Source: Dentipellis sp. KUC8613 (taxonomy: Eukaryota > Basidiomycota > Agaricomycetes > Russulales > Hericiaceae). From it: a DNA stretch of 64,000 nucleotides. Made by a program: the position numbers and the translations under genes. The notes under the pieces were generated by a model, which was given only the letters and a program-made list of their open reading frames with translations, did no database searches and was not told the DNA's origin. The stretch is taken from positions 358,396 through 422,395 of the forward strand of contig NSJX01000002.1 in the NCBI GenBank assembly GCA_002286715.1. The letters are read 5' to 3'. Shown here piece after piece: positions 33,660-45,296 of the stretch (position 1 is the first letter of the stretch; each line of letters begins with the position of its first letter).

Positions 33660-35599
33660 ATGAGCGTGGCAACACCCGCACCCAACGCCTCTCCCACCCG
33701 ATTCCCAACCAAACACGAGCCCAACCCACACCCCTACGCGATCAAGACGACTTCGACTGCCCTTCTGTCGAGGTCCAATTCATCCAGCCACAATGTGAAC
33801 GCTTCTACGTACTACTACGTGCCCCCGAGCCCCAGTCGCAGTGCCTCGCGCAGCCCGACCAAGTCTAAATCCGAGTACCGAGGCCACCGCTACTCGACCA
33901 GTCTTACAGACGTTCCGTCGCCTCTTCCAGTCCCTGAATCCCCCACTCGGTCTCACCGTAGCCAGTCCGAAGACGGTGCAAGCATCGGAGGCTCGCCTTC
34001 GCCCTCTCGCGCGAAACGTGCGGAAACGTTACCATCCTCCGCATCGGCGCCTATGGCTCTGTCGCTGGACACGGATGGGTTCAGTTTTGGAGCTGAGGAT
34101 CTGCCGATGAACCCGAAAGTCTGGACACCCTCTCAACTGGCAGTCTATCTCACCACGGCGCTGCGTGTGCGATCGCCTTCCGGCGAGGACGATGGGAGCA
34201 CCATGCCAGCCGCGGTTGCGCGGGACATCGCGGGCTGGGTCCGAGACTCCAAGATCAACGGGCGCACGTTCTTGCGCTGGAACGACTTTGACCTTGAGAT
34301 GTACGTTGCCTGCCTTACATCGAGATAATCATGTTCTAATCAATAGTATCGTCCAGCCTCGGCGTCAGCACTCTCTGGCGCACGGCCCTCCTCAATGCCT
34401 CCCGAACGCTGCGGCAGAACGTTCTCCGCGGGCGCATCTGGGGCTCGCCCACCGACCCCTCGCACGACCGCGGCTCCATCCCCTTCCTCTCGGACCTCTA
34501 CGCCTCCTCGTCGAGCTCGCTCGACCTCTCCGTTTCTGGCTCTGAGACGTCGCTCCGGCGTGGCAACGCGCTGCGCGTCAAGCGCTCGCATGGGCACGTG
34601 CGCGGCATGGTGGACAAGTGGGAGCGCGAGAGCGTCGGGAGCCGGCGCAGCCTCAGCCACGACGGGAGTGCGTACGGGAGTGAAAGCGAGAGCGATGCGG
34701 GCGATGCGGACGTGCAGTCGAGGCGCCAGTCCTTGGCGGACTCGCCTGAGAAGCTCGACGCGCCCCTTCCTCCCGTGGAGCCGGAGAAGCAGTCGACTGC
34801 GAAGCTGGTCGAGGAGGAGCCGAGCATCGAGGACCTCCTTGCGTCCGAGCCGCCGCCGGCTTCTGGGTCGTGGGGCGCGCAGGCGTGGGAGAATATGAAC
34901 ATCGGCGTCACGATGAAGCGCATCGAGCGGGAGCCTGGAGACGAGAAGGAGCAGTGGGACACGGTGATCGCGCCCAGGCAGGCTAGTTCGGGTAGTGGTA
35001 GCGGCAGCCTCGGCAGCCTGCGCAAGAAGAGCAAGAAGGGGAGTAGTGGGAGGGTGAATGGCGGTGGCAAGAGCGAGAGGCGGGTCGTCACTGCGATTTT
35101 CTCGCCCACTCCTGCGTCGGCGGAAGATGGCGAGAAGGACATTGACGCTGAAGTTGCCACAGAGGAGCCGAAAGAGTTGGACGGGGCGGAGGCGAAGATC
35201 GAGAAGTTGGAGGAGAGGCTGAGGAATGAAGTCACCGGGACGAAGGGTCTCCTGGAAGAATTTAGGAGGAGGCTTGAGGCAGTCGAGAAGCGGGTGAAGG
35301 AGATGGAGGAGCGGGAAGAGACCCGTGCTCGAGCTGCAGCTGCCGCTGAGGAAGAGAGGCTTCGCGATGAATTGGCTCTGCGAGAAGCGGAGAAGGCCAA
35401 GGCTAATGGAGCAGTCAAGGCGCTGGACCATTCTGACACTCCACCGACAGTCTCTAGGCGCAGAAGGGTGACCGATGACCTCGTCCCAGATACCGTCGGC
35501 GGTATACCGTCTTATGTGCTCCTCGTCGGGCTAGGAGTGTGCGCCGTCGTGCTTCGCGTTGTTCTTCGGCGCGTCGCAGGACGCAACCTGAAGCCGTAG
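33660..35599 (+). CDS. SAM-domain protein with C-terminal membrane anchor, 627 aa
   Basis: Two exons, 33660-34300 and 34357-35599, with a 56-base intron; the acceptor GTCCAG was chosen over the earlier CAATAG because it alone keeps the frame. Residues 1-135 are Ser/Pro-rich. About 140-235 form a sterile alpha motif: WTPSQLAVYLTTAL, INGRTFLRWNDFDLE, and ILGVSTLWRTALLNASR after the splice. The long middle is Ser/Glu-rich and disordered; about 515-590 is a charged coiled coil (EKLEERLRNEV, EEFRRRLEAVEKRVKEMEE). A hydrophobic segment VLLVGLGVCAVVLRVVL near the end suggests tail anchoring. Role unknown; SAM domains mediate protein interaction. Common in Agaricomycetes. Confidence 0.8.
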
Positions 35600-36269
35600 C
35601 CTTTTCACAGACTCTTTGCCTTCTTTTCTCCCTCCTTCTATTTTTTCTGTGGTGATCCGATATACCAGAACATTTCGGCCCCGTTCCATCTGTCCCATTT
35701 TCACCGCTCATCTTCTCTGGTACCAGCTTCCAGGCGACTATCGCTATGACATTAACGACCATCACGACCATCTACGAGTATGCATATATGCAAATCTCCG
35801 ACGCTCCTTGCGCTTCGCATAATCTACTATATCCTTGCTTCAGCTTTGGTTTGCGTACGTATGTGTATGTTATCTGCGTTTCGAAGAATGTGGGGGGTGT
35901 TGTTTGTTTGAATATATCAGGTCTTTTCGTGTTGCTGTCGTATCTCTTCGCACTGTTCGCTGACTGGCAATTCGTTTTATATGACTTCTGCCTCTCATAG
36001 CCGGCTATGACGTATTTACAGATGGTCTCATGTAATGTGGCTACGTGGTGACCTTCATGGGGGCATTGATTGCCTTTGTAGTATCTTCTGTTATCTCATC
36101 TACCATCTCCATCGCTTCCAGACCGCTGCACCCGTCGAGCGAGCGTTTACAACAGCCGTCGAAATTCAGCTAGGCTGCTATAATCATTGTGCTTTCAAGT
36201 CACTCATGCGTACAATATGGCTTGGGTCGTGCTGATGTCTACGTAGGTCTAATCCGTCTCCTTGTCCAT
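35600..36269. other. 3' regions of convergent SAM and SDR6 genes
   Basis: AT-richer DNA with no gene; both neighbouring genes end here. Confidence 0.5.
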
Positions 36270-37418
36270 CTAAGCAGGAACAACCAGCCTCGACTTGAAC
36301 CCATCCGCCTTCTCAATTTTATCTTTCCAGTCTTTCTGGAGCTCCGCCATGTCCCAGGTGACGGAGAGGTATCTATTCGCAATTGCGCGTCAGTCAAATG
36401 CTCTGCTCTGTGAATGTTGTAGAATTCTCACCTCCCGGACAACCAGTCCGCCTTCCCAGCCGTCAAGTACAAGTAGGTCGACGAGACCAGCTGAGGGCTA
36501 TCCACAGGTTTGAACGTCGTTGCGCGAGCCATCTCGGTATCAACGACTCCGGGGTGGACTGCGAAGGTCTTGACGTTCGGGAATTCTGGAAAGACTCGTA
36601 AACAAGCGGATAATAATAATGCAACCCTGAATGTGCTCACCTATTGCGATGAGCTCCACGAGTGTGTTTACACCTTCCTTGGAGATAATGTAGTGGCTTC
36701 CGTTCAGCATGCGGATAAGAGCGCCGTTGGAGGTGGTCACGATGAAGTAACCGTTGACCTTGGACAGGTAGGGAAGTGTGTAGCTGTACGTCCCTCGTCA
36801 GTATATTTCTAAGAACGAAACAGCATAGATGGAATTACTGAGCGAAATTGTAGACACCCTTGATGTTAACCTCTACAATATTCCACCATTCGGAGGGGTC
36901 CTTCTGGGTCATTACTAGGAGAATAATTGAGCGTCTCGACAGGGCGTATCTGCGCACAGAGACTCACGTTGGTTAAAGCTATCGGCCTTTCCAGCATTTG
37001 CAATCACAACATCAAGCTTCCCGAAGCGCTCGATGCCCGCCTTCACGGCAGCCTCAACCTGTGCCACCTCCACCACGTCCGTCGGCACGGTCAGAACCTC
37101 AGCGGCGGGCACCTGGCGCAGGATCTCCGCCTTTACCGCGTCTAGCGCCTTCTGCGTGCGCGCTGCAAGAATGAGCGAAGCGCCAGCTTTGGCGTACGTG
37201 ATCGCGACCTCCTCGCCGATGCCGCGGGAGGCGCCGGTGATAAGGACCACTTTGCCCTTGTGGGACTTCGATGCGTATTGGGCCTGGGGATCTATCTCAG
37301 GGTATACACTACCGGGATCATGCATCAGTCGGCATCATGATAAGTGAATACAACAGAATCAAGGCGCTTACTCGTGCCTCTCCTGGAAGGGAAAGGTGGG
37401 AACGTATTGGTTTGCCAT
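36270..37418 (-). CDS. Short-chain dehydrogenase/reductase (SDR) 6, 287 aa
   Basis: Six exons on the minus strand: 37418-37372, 37308-36968, 36914-36839, 36783-36641, 36585-36432 and 36372-36270, with the family's exon lengths. TGASRGIG, NAG, Ser173 and catalytic Tyr186-IIS-Lys190 are present. RMLNGSHYIISK resembles SDR5. C-terminus RYLSVTWDMAELQ. It lies outside the array, on the other strand and beyond arm B, so it was moved or left behind during rearrangement. A TATATAAA box precedes it by about 55 bases. NAD(P)-dependent oxidoreductase of unknown substrate. Confidence 0.9.
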
Positions 37419-38366
37419 GGCGTAGAATATGTATGGCAGATAATGGCGGATGTTGGTCCCCTTGTGTCTCTTTATATACCTCCGGCGCTAGCACTTTCGC
37501 GGCTCTGAATGTCTCGCTTTGAATACGACGTGCTGAGTGAGCCTGCGGTCCTGCGTAAGGTTAGTAACGCTACCGTGGCTACCCTCGTGGGAGGCTAAAA
37601 ACGTTCCATGGTTCTCTGAGTCTGGCATACAAGCCGATGACGCGTTTTCGCCGTGGAGGATCTGAGGGCACCGACATGGGCGGTTGCCAGGCGGGGGAAC
37701 AGAAATACCACGCAGACGCTTGCGCAGTGACTAGTGGCGCGCACGCGTGTACACCGACGGAGTCAGATTGCTCTGTAAGCACGAAGGTTGACAGCACCTA
37801 ACACCGACTAGGCGAACGCGGCGCAGTGTCGGCGCGCGTATTATGAAGGTGAATGACTAAGACTCGATGCGCTGGGCGATAAGCGGGCGGCCTCTATGAG
37901 AACTGAAAAGAGGTTCGGCGGGATGCACCCTGGGGGGTCGGTCGGCGCGATAGGCGGCCAGGCGTTTCCCGACAGTTTGGTTATTCAAACATTGAAACTC
38001 CGATTTGCATGGGTTGCTGCGCCTCCTGTTCTGTTTCTCGAAGTCCAAAAGGTGAGTATCGATTCAGTGCATGGATTAATGAATTGTTAGATCGTTTTAC
38101 GCAGTCGGGGTTGCCGACGCGTTGACGCGTCGAAGGAAAGACGGCACTCGGTCAGGCCGCGGCCAAATGCCTTGAGCTTGAACATAACCGTACCTGCATG
38201 ACAAGCGGATGAGAGTTATGAAGGGTGTTAGACGAAGTACAGGCACGCATAGCACGCCACTGACAAAAACAGACCTCGATTTCTTCAGGGCGTACATGAA
38301 GACATACAAAAAACACATACACCCCGAACCCGTTATTGCAGCGACCACGGCCCGTAGTGCCTCACC
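37419..38366. other. Intergenic region between SDR6 and the multi-TM gene
   Basis: SDR6 promoter at the left, 3' flank of the multi-TM gene at the right. No gene supported between. Confidence 0.45.
37471..37478 (-). promoter_or_regulatory. TATA box of SDR6
   Basis: TATATAAA on the minus strand, 53-60 bases before the ATG. Confidence 0.55.
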
Positions 38367-39724
38367 TCACATCGAGCTCAGTCCAATCTCGCGCTTCGAT
38401 AAGGACCCGTCCATACCCGGATACTGCTCGATGTCTTTTTGGCTCTCTGTGAGCTGCGTAATATGTACCTCCAGCGGGCGCATGCCGAAGTCGCCACGGC
38501 TCTGCGTGGTCGGATAATTCAGATGTCCTGCACCCGACGACATGCCGCCGCGCGACGGGGGCCCAACCTTGGCCACGCCGACACGGACGATGACCATGTA
38601 GAAGGCGATCGAAATAATGGGCATGATCTATACCGGCATCAGAAGTGAAGAGACAGTTTCTGCGGAGGGGTACTCGGGCACGTACCATGTCGAGAAGAAT
38701 GTATTGCCCGTTGGACTTGGAGACAAAGCAAATGAGCGCTGAAAGGAGCGAGACGGAATACAAGATTCCTGCGTCGACGATGACGAATATGACGGGCATC
38801 AGGGAGGATCTGGTCGCTGGCGAGTTGCGGTTGACCTGCGTGTTGATCTGCCAGATGCGCCATGCGAGGATCACTGGCGACCAGTTCAGTGCGCAGAATG
38901 GATACGAAGAACGCGATACATACATGTGCAGATCAGGTTTGTGGACAAGGTGGAAGAGTAGAAGGCGGTGATCCATCGCCCAGTCTCTTTCGAGAAAACG
39001 CCAGCGGCCTGATTCGAGGGTGTGGCCTGAGCGCACGCCCAGGCACTGCCCACCGCGGTAGCTATGCAAATGTAAGAGGATTGGATCACGCTGTTGATTC
39101 AAAACACGCACTGATGACACTGCAGATAAGCGTGATCTGGAATATAGCAATGTATATGTTCTGCCACACCTTATAGCACCGGTATATCTGAAGCGCAATG
39201 GGTATAGAGCTTAGAGGGATGCGTCGAGGGACTCACCATGACACTATCTCCGGTGATAGTCTGGAGCGCATAAATACAGCTCTTGAAGACAAACGTGAAT
39301 TCGGACGGATTGGCGAACCACGCAGGCGGGCCTCCAGGGACAAAGTTGCGGTTATCCAACAAGCCTTGGATGATGCGGTCGATGTCGATCCCTAGATGCT
39401 GCGGTGTATCCGCTCGTGCTCAGAAGTGCGATATGTGGCCGTGATCGTAGTGCTTACCACGGTACTAAATATGAATAACATAGTGGCGACGACTACCATG
39501 GGGCGATTGACCTCCCTCGTCGACTTGCGGTACAGAAGAACCCACATAGTTACGCCATACATGAACACAGAGAATCCTAGGCGAGAGCGTAAGATAGAAT
39601 AGCGCTTTAACGTCACATTCGGATGCCATAAAGCAATTGACTGCGTACCATACAGAATACCCTCCAAGGTAGTGGAGATGATGCCGGCCTCGTCGAGGGG
39701 GATATTGCTGCTGGCAATGCCCAT
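38367..39724 (-). CDS. Multi-pass membrane protein of a fungal seven-TM-like family, 339 aa
   Basis: Seven exons: 39724-39649, 39576-39458, 39398-39237, 39187-39112, 39061-38924, 38873-38686 and 38627-38367, introns of 49-72 bases, all frames consistent. About seven hydrophobic segments: EGILYGFSVFMYGVTMWVLL, VVATMLFIFSTV, IYALQTITGDSVM, IAIFQITLICSVI, WITAFYSSTLSTNLI, PVIFVIVDAGILYSV to LICFV, and MPIISIAFYMVIV. The loop NFVPGGPPAWFANPSE and the C-terminal soluble tail (about 75 residues) are typical of an uncharacterised Agaricomycete family of plasma-membrane-type proteins. Function is unknown; receptor-like topology is inference. The donor of intron four (GTGCGT) was preferred to an upstream weaker GT. 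Confidence 0.8.
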
Positions 39725-40715
39725 TGCGAACGGCCGCGATGTCTAACGTGGGAGGAGGAAAGGGAGAAAGGAATGGAGGGGTCGTTGGGCATCATAGTTC
39801 GAGACTTAACAACTCGGTCACTATATCCAGGAGGCACCCCATCTCGACGTGGGGCTTCTGAAATAGCAACGCGATCTATTTGATTTGCGGTAGGCCGTCT
39901 GCCCTTGTCGTTTTCGCTGAGTCCTTGAATCTTATCTCCGTTGAGGCTCGGGGATCGCGACACGATCTCCAAGACTCCACCAACCGTGTCGACATGCTGC
40001 CAGTGTTTTGAATCGTTGAGGTATGTGATATGACAGCATTCTGTAGAACATTCTTCGAATATTCAAAGTCGATACGAACCGAGAATCAAAGAGCCACTGA
40101 CCAGCTACAAGTGATGATTTGCGGCCGCGCGCTACCCAATCTCAGGCTTGCCGAATTGACCACGAGGCGTCATGGTTGTTGAGCGCCCGGCAACTGCGAG
40201 AGCAGATTGCCGACACCTACTACACTTTTGTTTAGGAATCGAGATCCTTGGCGCCCACCGCATGCGGGTCTGAAAATTTGAAGCTGATGCATGAGCATCA
40301 AGCAGAGGCGGGAGGATGGAGAAACTTAGGCCCTTACGTATCACACGAAGTTCCTCCATTATTTGGAGCGCGACTGGGTTGGATCATCTGAGCTTCGATG
40401 CATACTTTTTGAATTGCAAAGAGGGAGACGCACCGTGCTGACACGCGCCCATGCGAACGCTGCCCTAGCGCAAAGAAGTGTATGTATCATTGCATTCGTC
40501 GGAGGTACTCGCTTCTGCGTGGATGAAACATTATCAAGCATAAAACTTGAAAATGTCTGGAAAATCAACTGACGTGAAGCCTGTTTGCTCAGACTTCACT
40601 ATGAGAACGAGCACAATGCTGATAACTCACATGAGCGACAGCCACTTATCAGCCTTGAGCTGGAAAAAGGGGCTGCATCAGCCAACCGAAGGCAAGTGCC
40701 ACGATGGCTCCCAAC

Positions 40716-40752
40716 GAGTCTCTAGTTCGCAGTGACTGGACAAGTCGAGTAC
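40716..40752. repeat. Relic similar to the left end of the MITE
   Basis: GAGTCTCTAG, GCAGTGAC and GGACAAGTCGAGTAC occur in the same order as in 28002-28037, with a few mismatches and one extra base; a shorter AGTCTCT/AGAGACT hairpin is kept. Confidence 0.5.
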
Positions 40753-41121
40753 ACGAGAGACTTGATATCACGTGAGACCCCCACTCAATTTCCCTAAACA
40801 CCTGTTCAGACCCTACTATACCACCGCTCAAGCCGTCAATAGAAAGCCTTTCACAGCACGCTGAGCATTGAATCCGGTACAAAGAGTTTGCCAGAGAGCA
40901 CCCGAGCCGCCACTACGAGACTAGATACAAGATAAGATCTGATCTAATCAAGGCACCCGGGCCGCGCGGCGCTCGAAATGGGCGCTAACATCGAGTTCAT
41001 TATAACACTCACTATTCTGTCAGGACATGCAGGTGGCGATACCGTTGCTTGAGTTGCGGATACACTTGAAGACAACAAAGGCTTTGAATGTGATCATGTG
41101 AGTGAATCTGGCTTTGAGCCT

Positions 41122-41152
41122 CGCGGAGTCGAATTTTGATCTCAGCATGGCC
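41122..41152 (+). promoter_or_regulatory. Conserved upstream block of kinase C
   Basis: CGCGGAGTCGAATTTTGAT followed by CTC and ATGGCCA, as in kinases A and B; starts 214 bases before the ATG. Confidence 0.45.
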
Positions 41153-41257
41153 ACATAGATTGGGAATGGCCGCAAGTTCAACCCGAGGTCCACAATCCTC
41201 ACTTCAACAGCGCAGCACCGTCCACAGTCCACAATCCCAGCTCATTGTTCTCTTGTG

Positions 41258-41263
41258 TATAAG
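41258..41263 (+). promoter_or_regulatory. TATA box of kinase C
   Basis: TATAAG, 78 bases before the ATG, same spacing as in the two other kinase genes. Confidence 0.5.
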
Positions 41264-41335
41264 ATATCGAGAGCTTCGAGCTTAAGGTCAGTCTCGTCCC
41301 TCCCACAACCTACCACATCCTCATCTGACATCGCA

Positions 41336-43697
41336 ATGGCTACATCTTCGCCATGCAGCACTCCCATTCGCAAACAAAGTCGAGCTGTAGCGCCGCTAGT
41401 GGACACGAACACTGCCAAAGCAAGGCCGCGATACCTCGGGTACTGCAAAGACATGAACCAACAATTCGTGGGACCAATGCCCGCCCAGGCATTCCTCGAC
41501 ACCTTCGTGCCTAAAGCCCCGACTCCCTGCCCATCTGTCGCGAAACACTTTCAGAAATTAGACCCTAACTTCAAGGCTCGCGGAAAGAAGGGAAAAGGTC
41601 GCAAGACAAAGAAGCAAGTCTTCGAAGATGCGTTTGTGAGTAACTCATCTGCTGCCTTCCAGCCAGGCTTAAGCGCGCCTATTGACACCACTTTCAGATC
41701 GGCGCCGTGAAAGCATCTGGCCTCTGCCCCGACCTTGAACTCTTCAACACGACGGCTAGGTCCAGCGATCAATACGTTTACGACCAGAAGCCCGATATCT
41801 CTGTCTGCGACAATAGGAGGACTTCTTCCGAGGAGCCACCCTCATCAAGCCCCGCTGTGCCCGACGACGAGGCCGACGATCCAGAATATCGTCCTAATGG
41901 CTCCGCCAAGTCTCACGCAGTAGATTGGCACCGCATGGAGCTCTGCATCGAATGCAAGACCCACGAGCAAGATCCCTTCTCCGACCCTCCTGCCAACATG
42001 CCTTACAATCGGGACGAATTCAGCTTCGAGAAGCTCTCTTCTATCGAGGCTATGGAGGCGCGGGGCCAACTCATCTCGTACGCCTCGGCGCACATGAGCT
42101 TGCAGTTCCGATGCTTCTGCTTCTCGGTCTGTCTGATCGACCAGAAGGATGCCCGCCTGATCCGCTGGGACCGTAGCGGCGCCATCGTGAGCGAGCGCTT
42201 CGACATCACCAAGGATGGGAACGCCCTCGTAGAATTTTTGTGGCGTTTCAATCACATTAGCTATGCTCAGCGCGGCCACGACCCTTCCGTCACAGTCGCA
42301 TCGGCCGCAGAAAGAGCTCTGGCGGAGAAGCACAGCATGACGGGCGACATCCACAAGGTCCTGGTCGTCAACGATGTCGACAAGGCCAAACGGTATTTCC
42401 TCATCTCCTCTCCTACTGAGTACAAGCTCGTCGTCACGGGCCGAGCGTCATTCGGAGACATTGCGCTCGACTTACAGACAGAGAAGCGGGTGTGGCTGAA
42501 AGACTCGTGGCGCATCGACCTCGACGAGATGGAGAAGGAATTCGATATATACGAAAAGCTGCGTGCATACCACGTGCGTAACATTGCCGAGCTGGTCTGC
42601 GGAGGAGATGTCGTCGGGGGCGCGGGCCAGAAAACGGTCACGCAGGACTACGCCGAGGCGCCCTGGCGCCACGGCGAAGTTGCGCTGCTGCCCCATCGCC
42701 ATTACCGCTTGGTCCTGGGAACCATCGGACATCCGCTGAAGAAATTCCGTTCGACGAAGGAGCTGGTGCAGGTGGCTCATGACGCTCTTGTTGGTGCGTG
42801 CGTCCTCGACTGTCAGCTCTAGATTCTGCTAAAGCCTCCTCTGAATGTTCCTCAATAGCGCATTCCGATGCCTTCTCGCGGGCAAAAATTCTGCATCGCG
42901 ACATAAGTGGGGGCAATGTACTCATCGTCCGAGACGGCAACACGAGTCGCGGCATACTGATAGACTGGGATATGTCGAAAGGGACGGAGGCGCTGGAGAA
43001 GGCCCGCAGGAAATGGCGCACTGTAAGGCTTTCTCTTTCTGTATGGCCAACGCACTGATGAGAACGTAATCAGGGAACTTGGCGGTTCATCTCAGCGGCG
43101 ATCCTCAAGAAAAAAGACAAAGTTCACAGATATTGGGATGACCTGGAGTCCTTTGACCACGTCATCACGTATCACATCCTCCGGTATCGCCCATGGAACC
43201 TTCCCAGCTACCGTCATCATATGGATCAAATTTACGATAGCACCGAGGAGCAGGAAAACGGCAGTGACGTCCTGGGCGGCTCAGGAAAGGAGTCGTTCTT
43301 CTCATACGCCCTCTTCCGCCCTCGTGAAATCAAGGCTGCGATGCCCGCGCATCTGTCTGGACTTGTCCAGGAGCTCCGCAGGCCATTTCATTTCTTCTAT
43401 GCAGACCGCGACGAGCTGGGGAGCGAGTACTGCGAGAAAGAGAAGGCCGAGGAACAGATCAAAACAGCCACTCACTATCTTGATGTCATGAAAAGATACC
43501 TCGCAATGGACTGCTGGGGCACGGACGACGGCAGCGAAGACCAGCTCAGAAAAACGTCGTCCACCTCGCAGTCGCTGGGGATGAAGAGAAAAGCAGATCT
43601 CAGCAACACCGATATCGTGCCGAGGGAGCTGAAACGGACATGCCGTATCCGTGAGCGCGACGAGTCCATGACATTATCGCGCATTCCAGAATCTTGA
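41336..43697 (+). CDS. FunK1 fungal-type protein kinase C, 727 aa
   Basis: Diverged paralogue of kinases A and B. Exons: 41336-41635, 41698-42793, 42859-43022 and 43074-43697; introns 62, 65 and 51 bases at the same sites, and exon three has the same length (164). HRDISGGN with catalytic Asp480 and Asn485, and DWD at 501-503. Shared blocks: VGPMPAQAFLDTFVP near the N-terminus, ELCIECKT, RGQLISYASAHMS, FCFSVCLID, RPWNLP after the core, and WGTDDGSEDQL near the end. The N-terminal linker has a Lys/Arg-rich insert (GKKGKGRKTKK). All catalytic residues are kept. Not part of the A/B inverted repeat, so it is an older duplicate. Confidence 0.87.
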
Positions 43698-45296
43698 CTG
43701 TATACAATATCATAACACTACCACACATTTCAAAATCAAGATTGTATACCATACGATACCACCACGCATCTCTGGTACATGTATACCCACATATCTCCTC
43801 TTTTGTTTGTATAAGTACTCTGTGTCCAAGCATTTCTATAACAATATGTTCGAAGTCGGAGAGCTTCGTACAGCTAGCAAGCACCCTAACAAGATAGACG
43901 GCTCTGCCGTATGGCCCCTCGAGATATCTCCAATGATCCAGACTGTTGATAAGATGTAGCCTACATTTGGATATGTTACAGGATTGGCCACCTAGCAACT
44001 CGATCAACACGGAATCGACATCAGTACATGGCAGGGCAGATATCGCCTTTTCCAACAGTATATCCCAGCATCTTCCAGATTCCCCAGTGACAAGATATCA
44101 ATATCGCAGGTTACGGATATATAAAGACGGAGCGAACGAATGCAGCGGAAAGCATGCAGGATGAAATGAGCGGGGGGCTGAAGACGCACAGGTGATATAG
44201 CTCGCAAGTTGACACTTTATGTATGCTGCGCCCGGAAAGACTGAAGCGGCGAAGAAAGCTGCCAAATTGCCTATAGGGAATGTCAGGCCCGCACAGTTTT
44301 GATGCCGCATCAGCGTCCGTCATGGATACTCAAGAGCTTCGTGACAGATCGTCATTACGCCCAGTGTCCAACATCGGGACCGCCATGCGATACGGCTCAG
44401 CTGAAACGCCCTATTGGTCCAATCCGCGGCTGTGTAGATGACGCTCTAAGATGGTGGCTTCGATACGATAAGTATACGAGCGGTATAATTCGCCACACCT
44501 GGGAATGCACTCCCCGGATTGCAGCATTTGCGACGTGTATGGTTGATGGTGGGGAAAAAGAATGCTGCGGTAACGATCTCGAGAACCTCATTTTGACCTG
44601 CGTGAGCTGGAGTTCCCCGGAGTGCGGTGCTGCAGGGTCAATATCGCGACGCCAACACAGAACGAACGCCGTCACCACTGTTAGAGATTAGACAGGCAAT
44701 CTAGCCACCAATACCAGTTGAACAAAACAGATGACGTACCACGCGCTGCGCGCGGTGAACGCGAGGCAGACTATCCACAGCCAGGCGTGGAGCAGCGAAT
44801 GTACAGAGCGATGGGCCTCGAATTACGAACTCCACGAGCGGGCAATCCGATAGGCAGGCATAGAATGGAACCGCAGTTCGCAGAAGGCCTTCCAGAGAAT
44901 AAGGTAACCACCGGGAATTCTATCCGGAGATCCTAGGGACAAGGTGAGCGAATTCGGGCGGAAAGGGGGCTTGTTTTTTTGTTTTTGGAACAAAAGGCGG
45001 GGCTGAGGGCGCCCCTGCATGGACCTTTTGACGCGCCTTGGCCGAGGGGGGATGCGGAAAGCGCAGCAGTCGTGAGGGGGGAGCTGTGCATGGAGGAGGC
45101 CGCGTGGGAACGACATACCGGATGGGAACAAGCGGGGCACTGCCGCCGGGAGCTGTGGTCAATAGAGCTCCTTAGTCCCTCACTACCATATTCCTGCCTG
45201 GCTGCATCCCCCTCTCCCCTCTTCCCCGGGCATCCTGCCCGTATATACCACTCATAAACCAATCCCTTTATCCGACCCGCCTCAACGACGACCTCC
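43698..45296. other. Intergenic region, possible relic
   Basis: No gene that I can support. A minus-strand hydrophobic frame between about 44690 and 44830 could be the remnant of a membrane protein, but it has no start or neighbour exon. The end of the block is the promoter of the Tvp38-like gene. Confidence 0.4.
45242..45247 (+). promoter_or_regulatory. TATA box of the Tvp38-like gene
   Basis: TATATA 55 bases before the ATG at 45297. Confidence 0.45.

Larger units (their letters stand above)
39725..41335. other. Intergenic region upstream of kinase C
   Basis: No gene supported. Holds a relic of the MITE left end (40716-40752), the conserved kinase upstream block (41122-41152) and the kinase C TATA box. 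Confidence 0.45.

Noticed and set aside
34340..35439. Long antisense frames (363 and 313 residues)
   Set aside because: Shadows of the Ser/Glu-rich SAM-domain gene; no domain of their own.
44690..44930. Hydrophobic minus-strand stretch
   Set aside because: No start, no joinable exon and no recognised family; noted only as a possible relic.
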